A stretch of DNA of 44,738 nt from Actinoallomurus sp. (GCA_025964625.1 JAOPYL010000305.1:1-44738); one strand, 5' to 3'. Numbered from the stretch's first letter, positions 8,540 through 17,415 are shown. Numbers and translations: made by a program. The notes: generated by a model not told the origin, from the letters alone.

Positions 8540-9166
8540 ATGCGAACACGCACGAGACTGGCCACGACCGCCGGCGTGACGATCCTGGGTTTCACCGCCA
8601 TGGGTGGCATGGCCCAGGCCGACACCGGCGGTCTCCGCCTTCCCACCGACCTGACCGGCCCTCTCGGGAAGACCGTCGGCGGGGTGGTGCAGAACACGCC
8701 GGTGCGCGACACGCTGGGTTCCAGCGGGTCAGGCCTTCACGTGAACCTCCCGGTACGGGTCCGCCTGGCGGCCCCTCCGGCGTCCGGTAACGGAAGCGCT
8801 CCCTCGGTCGGCCTGAAGACGTCTCTGAAGGCGTCCCTCAACCCGCCGGCCGCCCGCGTCAAGGTGTCCCTGGGCCTGTGCGACGGCCCGCAGGATTGCG
8901 GGTCCCGCCCCGTCCCGCCCATCCCGGTCCCGCCGGGGCCGCCCGTCCCGCCGCCCGTCCCGCCGACCCCACCGATCCCTTCCGCGCCCCCGGTACCGCC
9001 CGCCGACACCGTGCCGGCATCCGCCGGATCGCTGACGGTGATAGGAAACGCACTCCCGTTCACGGGCGGGCCGATCGGAGTCCTCGCCTTCGTGGGGGTC
9101 GCCGCCCTGCTGACCGGGGCGGCCGGCGTCGCCGGCTCCCGCCTGAGAGTCCGACGCGACTCCTGA
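8540..9166 (+). CDS. Proline-rich cell-wall protein with LPxTG sorting signal
   Basis: A 208-aa exported protein. An N-terminal signal peptide (residues 1-28, ending near AMGGMAQA) is followed by a basic/hydrophobic segment, then about 40 residues of PPxPVPP-type proline-rich spacer (near 130-160). The C terminus is a sortase signal: LPFTG, a hydrophobic helix of about 20 residues and a final Arg-rich tail. It should be attached to peptidoglycan by a sortase coded elsewhere. The start ATG 8540 has TGGAG upstream; a longer frame from 8381 lacks signal-peptide character. The mature domain (about 30-115) matches no family I know, and its function is unknown. Confidence 0.85.
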   Translation: MRTRTRLATTAGVTILGFTAMGGMAQADTGGLRLPTDLTGPLGKTVGGVVQNTPVRDTLGSSGSGLHVNLPVRVRLAAPPASGNGSAPSVGLKTSLKASLNPPAARVKVSLGLCDGPQDCGSRPVPPIPVPPGPPVPPPVPPTPPIPSAPPVPPADTVPASAGSLTVIGNALPFTGGPIGVLAFVGVAALLTGAAGVAGSRLRVRRDS

Positions 9167-9170
9167 AACC

Positions 9171-9211
9171 CGCGTGAGGGGCGCCCCGGCATCCGGGGCG
9201 CCCCTCACGCG
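9171..9211. terminator. Strong 19-bp hairpin terminator
   Basis: A perfect 19-bp GC-rich inverted repeat with a three-base CAT loop, immediately after the LPxTG gene and before the convergent PH-like gene. It has no T run. This is the I-shaped type common in actinomycetes and could serve both strands. Confidence 0.82.
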
Positions 9212-9292
9212 TTCGGGCACGGCTTCTGGTGGGCCGCCGCCATGCCGATCGTCCCGATCCCGCCGCTCCCCCGCCGGGAGGCGCCCGCGGGC

Positions 9293-9907
9293 TCAGTAGT
9301 CGAGGCCGACGGCCCCGTCACTGAGCCGGTCGACGACCGCGCCCAGGTCCTCGGCGTGGATGAGGGCGCCGCGCAGCGCGTAGACGAAGGCGGCGCCCTC
9401 GAAGCGCTCGGCCGTACGGCGCAGGCGTTCGGCCTTCCCCGGATCGCCGCCGACGAGATCCTCCGCGCCGGGGACGTCCACCATGAGGAACGGCCGGGGG
9501 CCCCTGTCGGCGATGCGCAGCCGCGACACCCGCTCCCAGGGGACGAAGACGTCGTAGCCGCGACGGGCGAACACCCGCAGCCGCACCCCGCCGGCGGTGA
9601 AGACGGGCGGGTTACGGAACAGCCGGAACTCGGCGCGGGCGAGCAGCGCCATCACCGCCGCGGACGCCAGCAGCCCCAACGCCAGCAGTGGGAAGAAGAC
9701 GAACACGAGCGTGGCCGCGGGCGCTCCCGAAAGGTGCCCGATGGCGAGCAGCAGGTACCCGACTATCACCATGACGACGAGTGCTCCGACGGCCGACACC
9801 GCGGCCACCGTCGCGGTCAGGTAGGCGGGCGCGGCGGCGACGGGGAGAGGGAAGTCGCTCTTCTGCTCCACTGCGGGAGGGTAGCCGATACCGGGTCCCG
9901 CGGTCAC
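9293..9907 (-). CDS. Membrane protein with PH-like domain
   Basis: A 204-aa protein with two long hydrophobic segments at about residues 28-58 and 66-90, then a cytoplasmic C-terminal region whose pattern resembles bacterial PH-like (bPH) domains: RNPPVFTAGGVRLRVFARRGYDVFVPWERVSRLRI. That pattern, strands followed by a PWERVSRLR core, is common in actinobacterial PH-domain membrane proteins. The start is GTG 9907 with GAGGAG close upstream. It lies beside recG on the same strand and converges with the LPxTG gene. No specific role can be assigned. Confidence 0.8.
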   Translation of the reverse strand: MTAGPGIGYPPAVEQKSDFPLPVAAAPAYLTATVAAVSAVGALVVMVIVGYLLLAIGHLSGAPAATLVFVFFPLLALGLLASAAVMALLARAEFRLFRNPPVFTAGGVRLRVFARRGYDVFVPWERVSRLRIADRGPRPFLMVDVPGAEDLVGGDPGKAERLRRTAERFEGAAFVYALRGALIHAEDLGAVVDRLSDGAVGLDY

Positions 9908-9947
9908 GATCTCCTCGGCGCGTCAGGCGGAAAGGCGGCCGGTGAGG

Positions 9948-12149
9948 TCAGGTCTTCTCCAGGTACTCCGCCCGCTCCTCGTCCACCAGGGCGGACAGCT
10001 CGGCCGCGAGCCCGGGATGGCCGCGCAGCTCCGGGTCCTCCTCCACGAGCGCCGTCGCCTCGGCGCGGGCCTCCCGGATGATGTCCTCGTCCCGTAGCAG
10101 GGTGAGCAGCCTGAGGCTGGACCGCCGGCCGGACTGGCTCTCACCGAGCACGTCGCCCTCCCGCCGCTGCTCCAGGTCGAGCCGTGACAGCTCGAACCCG
10201 TCGAGTGTCGAGGCGACCGCGTCGAGGCGCTCCCGTGCCTTGGACTCCTCGGCCGCGTCGGTGACGAGCAGGCACAGCCCGGGGAACCCGCCGCGGCCGA
10301 CCCGGCCACGGATCTGATGGAGCTGGGAGACCCCGAAACGATCGGCGTCCATGACCACCATCACCGTGGCATTGGGCACGTCGACGCCCACCTCGATCAC
10401 CGTGGTGGCGACCATCACGTCGAGCTCGCCCGCCGCGAACCGGCGCATCGTCGCGTCCTTCTCATCCGGGTGCAGCCTGCCGTGCAGCACCCCGAGCCGC
10501 AGCCCGTGCAGCGGCCCCTCGGCGAGTCTGGGCGCGACGTCGAGCACGGCCAGCGGCGGCCGCCGCGCCTCCTCGGCGGCGGACGGGCCGCCCTCATCGG
10601 CGGACAGGTCGCCCTCGTCGCCCTCCTCCTCACCGATGCGGGGGCACACGACGTACGCCTGCCGGCCCCGCTCCACCTCCTCACGGATCCGCTCCCACGC
10701 GCGGTCCCAGTAGGCACGGTTGCCCGAGGGAACGAGGTGCGTGGCGATCGGGGAACGCCCGGCGGGCAACTGGGTGAGCGCCGACGTGTCGAGATCGCCG
10801 TAGACGGTCATGGCGACCGTCCGCGGAATCGGCGTCGCGGTCATCACCAGCACGTGCGGGCGGCCGCCGGTGGCCTTCTCGCGCAGCGCGTCGCGCTGCT
10901 CGACGCCGAAGCGGTGCTGCTCGTCGATCACGACGAGGCCCAGGTCCGCGAACTGGACGTGCTCCTGCAGCAGGGCGTGGGTGCCGATCACGATGCCGGC
11001 CGCCCCGGAGGCGGCGTCGAGCAGCCCCTCACGGCGCGCCTTGGCGCCCTGGGAGCCCGTCAGCAGCGCCACGCGGGTGCCGTGCTCGGCACCGCCGAGC
11101 CGCCCCGCCTGGGCGAGCGGGCCGAGCATCGCCACGATCGAGCGGTGGTGCTGCTGGGCCAGCACTTCGGTCGGCGCGAGCAGCGCCGCCTGGCCTCCCG
11201 CGTCGACGACCTGCAGCATCGCCCGCAGCCCGACGACCGTCTTGCCGGCGCCGACATCGCCTTGGAGCAGGCGGTGCATGGGGTGCGTGCGGCCCAGGTC
11301 CGAGGCGATCTCCTCGCCGACGGACCGCTGTCCCTCGGTGAGCTCGAACGGCAGCCTCTCATCGAAGTCGGCGAGCAGGCCCTCCTCCCGCCGGGGCCAC
11401 GACGTCGCGGACAGTGCCGAGGCCGCACGCCGCCGCTGGGCGAGGGCGGTCTGGAGCACGAACGCCTCGTCCCACTTCAGCCGCTTGCGTGCCCGGCCCG
11501 CCTCCGCCATGTCACTCGGCCGGTGGATGCCGTGGTAGGCCTCGGGGAGCCCGACGAGCCGATGGCGCTTCCGCACCCGCTCGGGCAGCGAGTCCGCGCC
11601 GGGATCGGCGGTGTCGAGCACGATCCGCACGCAGTCCGCGATCTGCCAGGACGTGAGGCCCTTGGTGGCGGGGTAGACCGGGATCAGCTCTTCGGCGAAC
11701 TCACGCGCGGCGTCGGCGGCGGCGCCGGCGCTCAGCGCCTTGTACTCCGGGTGGACGAGTTGCCGCTTCACGCCCTGCTTCGTGCGGTAGAAGGACACCT
11801 TGCCGGCGAACAGGCCGCGTGTCCCGGGCGGCAGCTCCCGCTCCGGGATGTGGGCGCCCTTGCCGAAGAACGTCAGGATCAGCCGGCCACTGCCGTCGGT
11901 GACGGTGACCTCGAGGATGTAGCCGGGCTTCTTGGTGATCCTCCTGCCCTGGACCTTCTCCACCTCGGCCATGACGGTGACGTACTCGCCGTCACCGAGA
12001 CTGGCCAGGTCGGTCAGCTCGCCGCGCTGGGCGTAGCGCCGCGGATAGTGACGCAGCAGGTCGCCTGCGGTCTCCAGGTCCAGAGCGGCCAGCTTCTTGG
12101 CCGCCTTGGCCCCCACCGCCTTGACCAGCGGCTGGTCGAGTGTCGTCAC
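9948..12149 (-). CDS. recG: ATP-dependent DNA helicase RecG
   Basis: Branch-migrating helicase that remodels stalled forks and Holliday junctions. The 733-aa protein has an N-terminal OB-fold wedge domain (about 50-150), then helicase motifs: Walker A GDVGAGKTVVG near 296, the RecG-type box DEQHRFGVEQR near 405, TATPIPRT, and C-terminal motifs V and VI (ATTVIEVGVDVPNA, QIRGRVGRGG). Length is normal. Start GTG 12149 has GGAAGG upstream and lies 43 bases after the DAK phosphatase stop, so the two are probably co-transcribed, as in other actinobacteria. Confidence 0.97.
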   Translation of the reverse strand: MTTLDQPLVKAVGAKAAKKLAALDLETAGDLLRHYPRRYAQRGELTDLASLGDGEYVTVMAEVEKVQGRRITKKPGYILEVTVTDGSGRLILTFFGKGAHIPERELPPGTRGLFAGKVSFYRTKQGVKRQLVHPEYKALSAGAAADAAREFAEELIPVYPATKGLTSWQIADCVRIVLDTADPGADSLPERVRKRHRLVGLPEAYHGIHRPSDMAEAGRARKRLKWDEAFVLQTALAQRRRAASALSATSWPRREEGLLADFDERLPFELTEGQRSVGEEIASDLGRTHPMHRLLQGDVGAGKTVVGLRAMLQVVDAGGQAALLAPTEVLAQQHHRSIVAMLGPLAQAGRLGGAEHGTRVALLTGSQGAKARREGLLDAASGAAGIVIGTHALLQEHVQFADLGLVVIDEQHRFGVEQRDALREKATGGRPHVLVMTATPIPRTVAMTVYGDLDTSALTQLPAGRSPIATHLVPSGNRAYWDRAWERIREEVERGRQAYVVCPRIGEEEGDEGDLSADEGGPSAAEEARRPPLAVLDVAPRLAEGPLHGLRLGVLHGRLHPDEKDATMRRFAAGELDVMVATTVIEVGVDVPNATVMVVMDADRFGVSQLHQIRGRVGRGGFPGLCLLVTDAAEESKARERLDAVASTLDGFELSRLDLEQRREGDVLGESQSGRRSSLRLLTLLRDEDIIREARAEATALVEEDPELRGHPGLAAELSALVDEERAEYLEKT

Positions 12150-12192
12150 GGAACCAACCTTCCTTCAACGGCCGGGCACGTGAATCGTAGGG

Positions 12193-13767
12193 CTACTCCA
12201 CGCCGATGAGCAGCGGGTAGCGCTCCTGGCCGCCGTCGTACACCACGGTGTCGACGTGGGGGCGGCGCGTACGCAGGTGATCCAGCACCGCGCCGGTGAG
12301 CTCGCCGGGGGCACCGGCGCCGGTGATCAGAGTGACGAGCTCGCCGCCGCCGGACAGCATCCGGTCGAGGATCCGCACCGCCACGCCGGCGAGGTCCTCG
12401 CCGATGACGGACACGTCGCCGTCGATGAGGCCGAGCGTGTCGCCGGGACGGCAGATGCCGGCGCTCGTGACCGCCTCCTGCTCGGCGGTCTCCAGCCGGC
12501 CGAACCGGGTGGCACCCGCCGCTCGTGTCATGGCGATCACATCGTCGTCGAAGCGGCGCAGCGGATCGTGTACGGCGAGCGCGGCCAGGCCCTGCGCCGG
12601 CGCCTTCGCCGGGACGACCGCGACCCGCACACCGTCCTCCCGCGCGCGCTGCGCCGCCGCCTCGGCGACCGCGAGGACGGTCTGGTCGTTCGGCAGGACG
12701 ACGACCTCGTCGCCGGCAAGAACGATCGCCTCGGCCAGCTCGCCCAGGGACGGCGCCCGGCCGGGCTCCCGGCGTACGGCCCTGGCCCCGTGGTGCTCGA
12801 ACAGCGCGGTCAGGCCCTCGCCGAGGGCTACCGTGACGACGCCCCGGCCGGTGTTCCGGGCGTGCCGGTCCTGCCCCGCCTGCAGGTAGGTCACGCGGAC
12901 GCGGTGCGGGCGACCGGCGCGGATGCCGGCCTCGATGGCCGGGCCCGGGTCGTCGGTGTGCACGTGGACGTTCCACAGCCCCTCGCCTCCGACCACGACG
13001 AGGGAGTCGCCGAGCCGGTCGAGTTCGGCCCGCAGCTCCAGCACACCGCCCTCATCGGCGTCGAGGAGATACATGACCTCATACCCTCCGCCGGCCGGCT
13101 CCTCGTGGGGCGCGCCGCCGGGCGCGGGGACATCGTGGACTCTCCGCGGCACGTCGTACGTCGCCGGGAACTCCTCGCTCGCCACGGCGGCGAGCGCGTC
13201 GAGCACGACGCACAGTCCGGCCGCCCCGGCGTCCACGACGCCGTTGCGGGCGAGCACCTCCAACTGGCCCGTCGTCGCCCGCAGCGCGACGCGGGCGCGC
13301 TGCGCCGCCGTCCACGCGACGGCACCGGGGTGACCGCTGTCCGGGCAGGCGTCACCGGCCGCGCGGAGCACGCTGAGCATCGTGCCCTCCACCGGATGGG
13401 CGACGGCCCGGTGCGCCAGCTGCGAGGCGTGCCGCAGCGCCTCCCCGAGCCCGCCACCACCACCGCCACCCAGAACATCCGCCATTCCGCGCAGCATCTG
13501 GCTCAGGATCACGCCGGAGTTGCCGCAGGCGCCGAACAGCGCGCCCTTCGCGAGCGCGCGCCACACCGCGGTGGCGTCCGTGTCCGCCGGCAGTCCGTCG
13601 ACCGCCTCAGCGGCCGCGAGCACGGTCAGGTGAAGGTTGGTGCCGGTATCTCCGTCGGGCACGGGGAAGACGTTGAGCGCGTCGATCTCGGCGCGGGTCC
13701 GGCCCAGTGCGTCCGCAGCCAGCCGGCACCAGCGGCGTACGGCCACGGCGTCGAGAACGTCTCCCAC
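12193..13767 (-). CDS. DAK2 (DhaL) domain protein, FakA-like fatty acid kinase
   Basis: A 524-aa protein with an N-terminal DhaL/DAK2 kinase domain: NVFPVPDGDTGTNL (metal-binding Asp residues, near 36-49) and GACGNSGVILSQMLRG near 90. A linker and a C-terminal DegV-like domain follow, the arrangement of FakA, which phosphorylates fatty acids held by FakB. The start is GTG 13767 because GGGGAGG lies just upstream and DVLDAVAVRRWCRLA follows; the frame extends far upstream without homology. A Gly-rich insert (about 98-106) is notable. It sits between recG and the divergent rpmB, the normal order. A fatty acid role is inferred from the family only. Confidence 0.92.
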   Translation of the reverse strand: MGDVLDAVAVRRWCRLAADALGRTRAEIDALNVFPVPDGDTGTNLHLTVLAAAEAVDGLPADTDATAVWRALAKGALFGACGNSGVILSQMLRGMADVLGGGGGGGLGEALRHASQLAHRAVAHPVEGTMLSVLRAAGDACPDSGHPGAVAWTAAQRARVALRATTGQLEVLARNGVVDAGAAGLCVVLDALAAVASEEFPATYDVPRRVHDVPAPGGAPHEEPAGGGYEVMYLLDADEGGVLELRAELDRLGDSLVVVGGEGLWNVHVHTDDPGPAIEAGIRAGRPHRVRVTYLQAGQDRHARNTGRGVVTVALGEGLTALFEHHGARAVRREPGRAPSLGELAEAIVLAGDEVVVLPNDQTVLAVAEAAAQRAREDGVRVAVVPAKAPAQGLAALAVHDPLRRFDDDVIAMTRAAGATRFGRLETAEQEAVTSAGICRPGDTLGLIDGDVSVIGEDLAGVAVRILDRMLSGGGELVTLITGAGAPGELTGAVLDHLRTRRPHVDTVVYDGGQERYPLLIGVE

Positions 13768-13950
13768 GCCACCTCCCCAGGTTTTCGTCTCCACTAGACT
13801 TACCGGAGATCGAACGGGCACCTCCAGTGCTCGGGCGATTCGCCTCCACGGGCCGACGTCGGCTATTGTTGCCGGTGGGTCCCGTCCGGGGCCTATTTTT
13901 GACGAGCGCCCGATCTCCGGGCATCCCTTCTGAACACTTGGAGCGCATCC

Positions 13951-14148
13951 ATGGCTTCTGTCTGCGACGTCTGCGGCAAGGGGCCGGGGTTCGGCATGCG
14001 CGTCTCTCACTCGCACCGCCGCACCCCGCGCCGCTGGAACCCCAACATCCAGCGGGTGCGTGCGGTCGTCGGCCGCACCACCAAGCGGATCAACGTGTGC
14101 ACGTCCTGCATCAAGGCCGGCAAGGTCAACCGGCCCGCCGCACGCTGA
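13951..14148 (+). CDS. rpmB: 50S ribosomal protein L28, zinc-type
   Basis: A 65-aa large-subunit protein with cysteine pairs CDVC near the N terminus and CTSC near residue 52, so this is the C+ zinc-binding form. The core [19 protein letters not shown] is the L28 signature. It is divergent from the DAK gene and followed by a strong terminator. The ATG at 13951 has CTTGGAG upstream. Confidence 0.96.
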   Translation: MASVCDVCGKGPGFGMRVSHSHRRTPRRWNPNIQRVRAVVGRTTKRINVCTSCIKAGKVNRPAAR

Positions 14149-14207
14149 CGACACGTTTCTGAGCGCCGGAAGGCGTTCTCCCCAGACCGTGCTCTCACCG
14201 GGCACGA

Positions 14208-14243
14208 CGATCGGCCGGTCCGTCCACTCGGACCGGCCGGTCG
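14208..14243 (+). terminator. Intrinsic terminator after rpmB
   Basis: Two 15-base arms (CGATCGGCCGGTCCG and its near complement, one T-G wobble) with a six-base loop, followed by GC and four T. It ends the rpmB transcript before the phosphodiesterase gene. Confidence 0.88.
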
Positions 14244-14296
14244 GCTTTTCCCGGCCCGGATTCCCACGGCACCGCCACCGCGGGCACGATGGGACG

Positions 14297-14788
14297 ATGA
14301 GAGTGGTGGTGCTGGCGGACACACACGCTCCGCGGCGCTGGCGCGGCTGCCCGCCCGCGGTGGCCGAGCACCTGCGCGGCGCGGACCTGATCCTGCACGC
14401 CGGCGACGTGTGCGTCCCCTCGGTGCTCGACGAACTCGCCGCCTACGCGCCGGTACGCGTGGTGTGCGGTAACAACGACGGCCCGGACGTCGCCGCGTGG
14501 GGCGCGCCGGAAATCCTGGAGTTCGATCTGGACGGGCTGCCGGTGGCGATGGTGCACGACAGCGGTCCCGCCGCCGGCCGGACCGCCCGGATGCGCCGCC
14601 GCTTCCCCGGGGCGGACCTGGTCGTCTTCGGGCACTCCCATATCCCGATGGACCAGACCGGCGACGGGATCCGCGTCTTCAACCCCGGATCGCCCACCGA
14701 CCGCCGGCGCCAGCCCCACGGCACCATCGGACTCCTCCGCGTCCGGAAGGGCCGCCTCGTCGAGGCGAACATCGTCCCGGTGACGTGA
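14297..14788 (+). CDS. YfcE/MJ0936-type metallophosphoesterase
   Basis: A 163-aa calcineurin-like phosphodiesterase. All five metal-binding motifs are present in order: DTH (residue 8 area), GDV, GNND, HD in VHDSG, and GHSH. The size matches the YfcE family, a two-metal cytoplasmic phosphodiesterase with unclear natural substrates. The ATG at 14297 begins MRVVVLADTHAP; the frame upstream of it overlaps rpmB and its terminator and is rejected. The gene is convergent with thiD. Confidence 0.92.
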   Translation: MRVVVLADTHAPRRWRGCPPAVAEHLRGADLILHAGDVCVPSVLDELAAYAPVRVVCGNNDGPDVAAWGAPEILEFDLDGLPVAMVHDSGPAAGRTARMRRRFPGADLVVFGHSHIPMDQTGDGIRVFNPGSPTDRRRQPHGTIGLLRVRKGRLVEANIVPVT

Positions 14789-14911
14789 TCCCCGGCCGGC
14801 CCGCGGGCGTCGCGCCGGGCGCGCCGGGTGACTCACCGCTTCGGCTCCCATGCTTCAGAGACGCAGCGCGCCTTCCGGGGTTGCCTGCGCCGGCGAGAAA
14901 AAGCGCTCAGG

Positions 14912-15718
14912 TCACGATGAGGGCGCCTCGTGGCGGTACCGCCAGGCGTGGTCCACCGGGCCGATTCCCGACCCGAGCGGGAAGCCGTGCTGGATGGCGC
15001 CGGTGACGTACTCCTTGGCCCTCCCGACCGCGCCCACGACGTCCTCGCCCAGTGCGAGGTACGAGGCGATGGCCGACGCCAGTGTGCAACCGGTGCCGTG
15101 GGTGTGCCTGTTCTCGTGCCGCGGGGCCGTGAACCGGTGTTCGTTCGCGCCGTCGAACAGCAGGTCGACCGGGTCACCGGGAAGATGGCCGCCCTTGATC
15201 AGCACCCACTCCGGGCCGAGCGCCTTGACCGCCTCCGCGGCCTCCCGCAGCCTGCCCTCGTCGTCGACCTTGACGCCGGTGAGCTGCTCGACCTCCCACA
15301 GGTTCGGGGTGACGACCGTGGCGAGGGGAAGCAGCGCCGTGCGCACCGTGTCCAGGGCGTCGGGGGCCAGCAGCGGATCGCCGTGCTTGGACACCCCGAC
15401 GGGGTCCACGACGATCGGAGCGTCGACACCGGCCAGCACCTCGGACACCGTCTCGACCAGGACGGACGAGGCGAGCATGCCCGTCTTGACCGCCTGCGTG
15501 CCGATGTCGGAGAGCACGGAGGTGAGCTGGGCGCGGACGGCGTCCGGCGGGAGCTCCCAGTAGCCCTGGACGCCGACGGAGTTCTGGGCGGTGACGGCCG
15601 CGACGACGCTCATTCCGTGCACGCCGAGCGCGAGCATCGCCTTCAGGTCGGCCTGAATGCCCGCCCCGCCACCAGAGTCGGAGCCGGCGATGGTGAGTAC
15701 GCGAGGAGGGGGCGTCAT
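14912..15718 (-). CDS. thiD: Hydroxymethylpyrimidine (phosphate) kinase
   Basis: Phosphorylates HMP and HMP-P in thiamine biosynthesis. The 268-aa ribokinase-fold protein begins [20 protein letters not shown], the ThiD substrate and ATP loop, and carries the C-terminal anion-hole and catalytic motif [12 protein letters not shown] near residue 208. It is 15 bases downstream of the CBM2 gene and about 0.7 kb after thiL on the same strand, which suggests a thiL-CBM2-thiD operon. AGGAG abuts the ATG directly, an unusually short spacing. No TPP riboswitch-like sequence is visible upstream. Confidence 0.95.
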   Translation of the reverse strand: MTPPPRVLTIAGSDSGGGAGIQADLKAMLALGVHGMSVVAAVTAQNSVGVQGYWELPPDAVRAQLTSVLSDIGTQAVKTGMLASSVLVETVSEVLAGVDAPIVVDPVGVSKHGDPLLAPDALDTVRTALLPLATVVTPNLWEVEQLTGVKVDDEGRLREAAEAVKALGPEWVLIKGGHLPGDPVDLLFDGANEHRFTAPRHENRHTHGTGCTLASAIASYLALGEDVVGAVGRAKEYVTGAIQHGFPLGSGIGPVDHAWRYRHEAPSS

Positions 15719-15733
15719 CTCCTCAGACTACGA

Positions 15734-16351
15734 TCAGCAGGCCTCGCCGTTGAACGTGCAGGCGGTGGGCAGCTCACCGCCGCCCTGGGCGGTGAACAAC
15801 ACCTTCACCGACCGCCCTGGCGCGATGGACGGGTGCGCGGCGGGGTTGCGCACGACCAGGGTGGAGCCCGTGCGAACCTCTCTGGCGTACGAGACGGAGG
15901 TGACCCTGGCCCCGGGGTACCGGAGCGTCAGCGTCCAGCCCTTGATCGTGCTGTCGCCGCGATTGGTGATGGTCGCCTGGCCCTCGAACCCGGTCGGCGC
16001 CGTCCACGTCGACACTGTACGGAACGCGACCGCGACGGCCATCCGGCCGGATCCGCGGCTCGCCCGGTTCCTCGCGCGCGGGCTCAGTGATGAATCGTCC
16101 CGCGCGGTGCGCCCGCCCTGCGGCGGCGTCGAGTCGGTGATCGGCGGTGACTGCCGGCTCGAGGTGGACGGGGGGCCGCCCGCGAAGTTCAGTGAGATCT
16201 GCTGCGTGCTGATCGCCGATACGACCGCACCGATCGCCACGACACCGGCGACCGCCGGCAGGAGCGGCACCTTGCCGACGCCCCGGCTCCTGTCAGGGCT
16301 GCGGCCCGCCGGAGCGCCGTCTTCCACGTCGTTTTTGGTGTGTCGTCCCAT
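15734..16351 (-). CDS. Membrane-anchored protein with CBM2-like domain
   Basis: A 205-aa protein with a charged cytoplasmic N terminus, one hydrophobic segment at about 30-50 (LLPAVAGVVAIGAVVSAI), a Ser/Pro-rich linker and a C-terminal module of about 95 residues. The module has the family-2 carbohydrate-binding pattern: WTAPTGFEGQATITNRG, TIKGWTLTLRYPG, and a final Cys pair in ACTFNGEAC. No catalytic domain is present. The start is ATG 16351 with GGAGAGGG upstream rather than the longer frame. It lies between thiL and thiD on the same strand and probably shares their transcript. Polysaccharide or wall-glycan binding is inferred from the fold only. Confidence 0.8.
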   Translation of the reverse strand: MGRHTKNDVEDGAPAGRSPDRSRGVGKVPLLPAVAGVVAIGAVVSAISTQQISLNFAGGPPSTSSRQSPPITDSTPPQGGRTARDDSSLSPRARNRASRGSGRMAVAVAFRTVSTWTAPTGFEGQATITNRGDSTIKGWTLTLRYPGARVTSVSYAREVRTGSTLVVRNPAAHPSIAPGRSVKVLFTAQGGGELPTACTFNGEAC

Positions 16352-16444
16352 CCCGTCCCTCTCCGGTCTCGGGATGTATACCAAAAGCACACCAGCCATG
16401 CCTACCAGACGAGCACCGCGAACAGCGACAACTCCTCGATTTGG

Positions 16445-17353
16445 TTAGCGGAAATGGTCCCATCCGCCAGATCCGTATGACCGCCCGTCGACCACGACGC
16501 CGACCGGGCCGGCGGTCACCCTTCCGATCACCTGCCACTCGGCGGGCAGAACGGCGTCCGGCGGGAAGGTCGCGGCGAACGCGTGATCGTCACCGCCGGT
16601 GAGCGCGAGCCGCCGGCCCTCTGGAACGGGTGGCGCCGGCACGCCGGCACTGTCGATCTCGATGCGCACTCCACTGGCCTCCGCGATGTGGCCGAGATCC
16701 TGGACGAGGCCGTCGCTGACGTCGAGCATCGCGGTCACGCCGAGGCTCACGGCACGCAGGGCCGCCTGGTACGGGGGACGCGGGCGCCGGTGCGCGGCGA
16801 CCAGGTCGGCGGGCTCCCTCAGGCCGCGCGACAGGAGCTCGACGCCCGCCGCGGCGTGGCCGAGCCGGCCGCTGATCGCGACGAGGTCCCCAGGACGTGC
16901 GCCCGACCGGGTGATCGCCGGCCCGTCCAGCACGCCGAGCGCCGTCACCGCCAGCAGCACGGTGTCGCCGCGGACGACGTCGCCTCCGGCGACCGAGGCG
17001 CCGACCTCGGCGCACTCGTCGCGGAGCCCGTCGCACAGCGCGTCGACCCAGTCGGCGGCCGTGTCCGGCGGAACACCGAACCCGAACAGCAGCGCGACCG
17101 GGCGGGCACCCATCGCGACCACGTCGGCGAGGTTCTGCGCCGCGGCTTTGCGCCCGATGTCGTACGGCGGCGACCAGTCCCGGCGGAAGTGCCGGCCCTC
17201 GAGCAGCAGATCGGTCGTCGCGGCGACGCGGCCGCCCGGCGCGCGGACGATCGCGGCGTCATCGCCCGGCCCGAGTTCGACGCCCGGACCATGGCCCAGA
17301 CGTCCGGCGATCCGCGCGATGAGCCCGAACTCTCCGAGTTCACCGACGGTGAT
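16445..17353 (-). CDS. thiL: Thiamine-monophosphate kinase, apparent ATC start
   Basis: Phosphorylates thiamine phosphate to thiamine diphosphate. The 302-residue reading starts TVGELGEFGLIARIAG after the first codon and has LGPGDDAAIV, TTDLLLEGRHFRRDW, IGRKAAAQNLADVVAMGA, AGGDVVRGD, DVSDGLVQDLGHIAEAS and LTGGDDHAF, all ThiL motifs. In this frame no ATG, GTG or TTG lies upstream of GTG 17122, which would remove about 77 conserved residues. GGAGG lies six bases before an ATC (17353-17351) directly ahead of the conserved N terminus, so ATC is the most likely initiation codon; GTC is the codon before it. The frame is otherwise intact. The gene is divergent from the Lrp-like gene. Confidence 0.88.
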   Translation of the reverse strand: MTVGELGEFGLIARIAGRLGHGPGVELGPGDDAAIVRAPGGRVAATTDLLLEGRHFRRDWSPPYDIGRKAAAQNLADVVAMGARPVALLFGFGVPPDTAADWVDALCDGLRDECAEVGASVAGGDVVRGDTVLLAVTALGVLDGPAITRSGARPGDLVAISGRLGHAAAGVELLSRGLREPADLVAAHRRPRPPYQAALRAVSLGVTAMLDVSDGLVQDLGHIAEASGVRIEIDSAGVPAPPVPEGRRLALTGGDDHAFAATFPPDAVLPAEWQVIGRVTAGPVGVVVDGRSYGSGGWDHFR

Positions 17354-17415
17354 GACCCACCTCCAACAAAGACAGGGTACGGTGGCCGCCTGACGGCAGT
17401 CCCAGGGAGGACGTG

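Noticed and set aside
8900-9005. Repeats that could be a CRISPR or tandem-repeat array
   Set aside because: They are CCG/CCC codons of the proline-rich spacer in the LPxTG protein; units are irregular and in frame.
10317-12209. A 630-aa open frame on the plus strand
   Set aside because: It is antisense to recG with no domain features.
15719-17415. TPP riboswitch for thiD or thiL
   Set aside because: I looked for the conserved THI-box sequences (CTGAGA, ACCTGA) ahead of both genes and saw no convincing set or structure.
17122-17415. thiL as a pseudogene with lost start
   Set aside because: All conserved ThiL motifs are in one frame and a strong Shine-Dalgarno is correctly placed before ATC, so a functional non-canonical start fits better.
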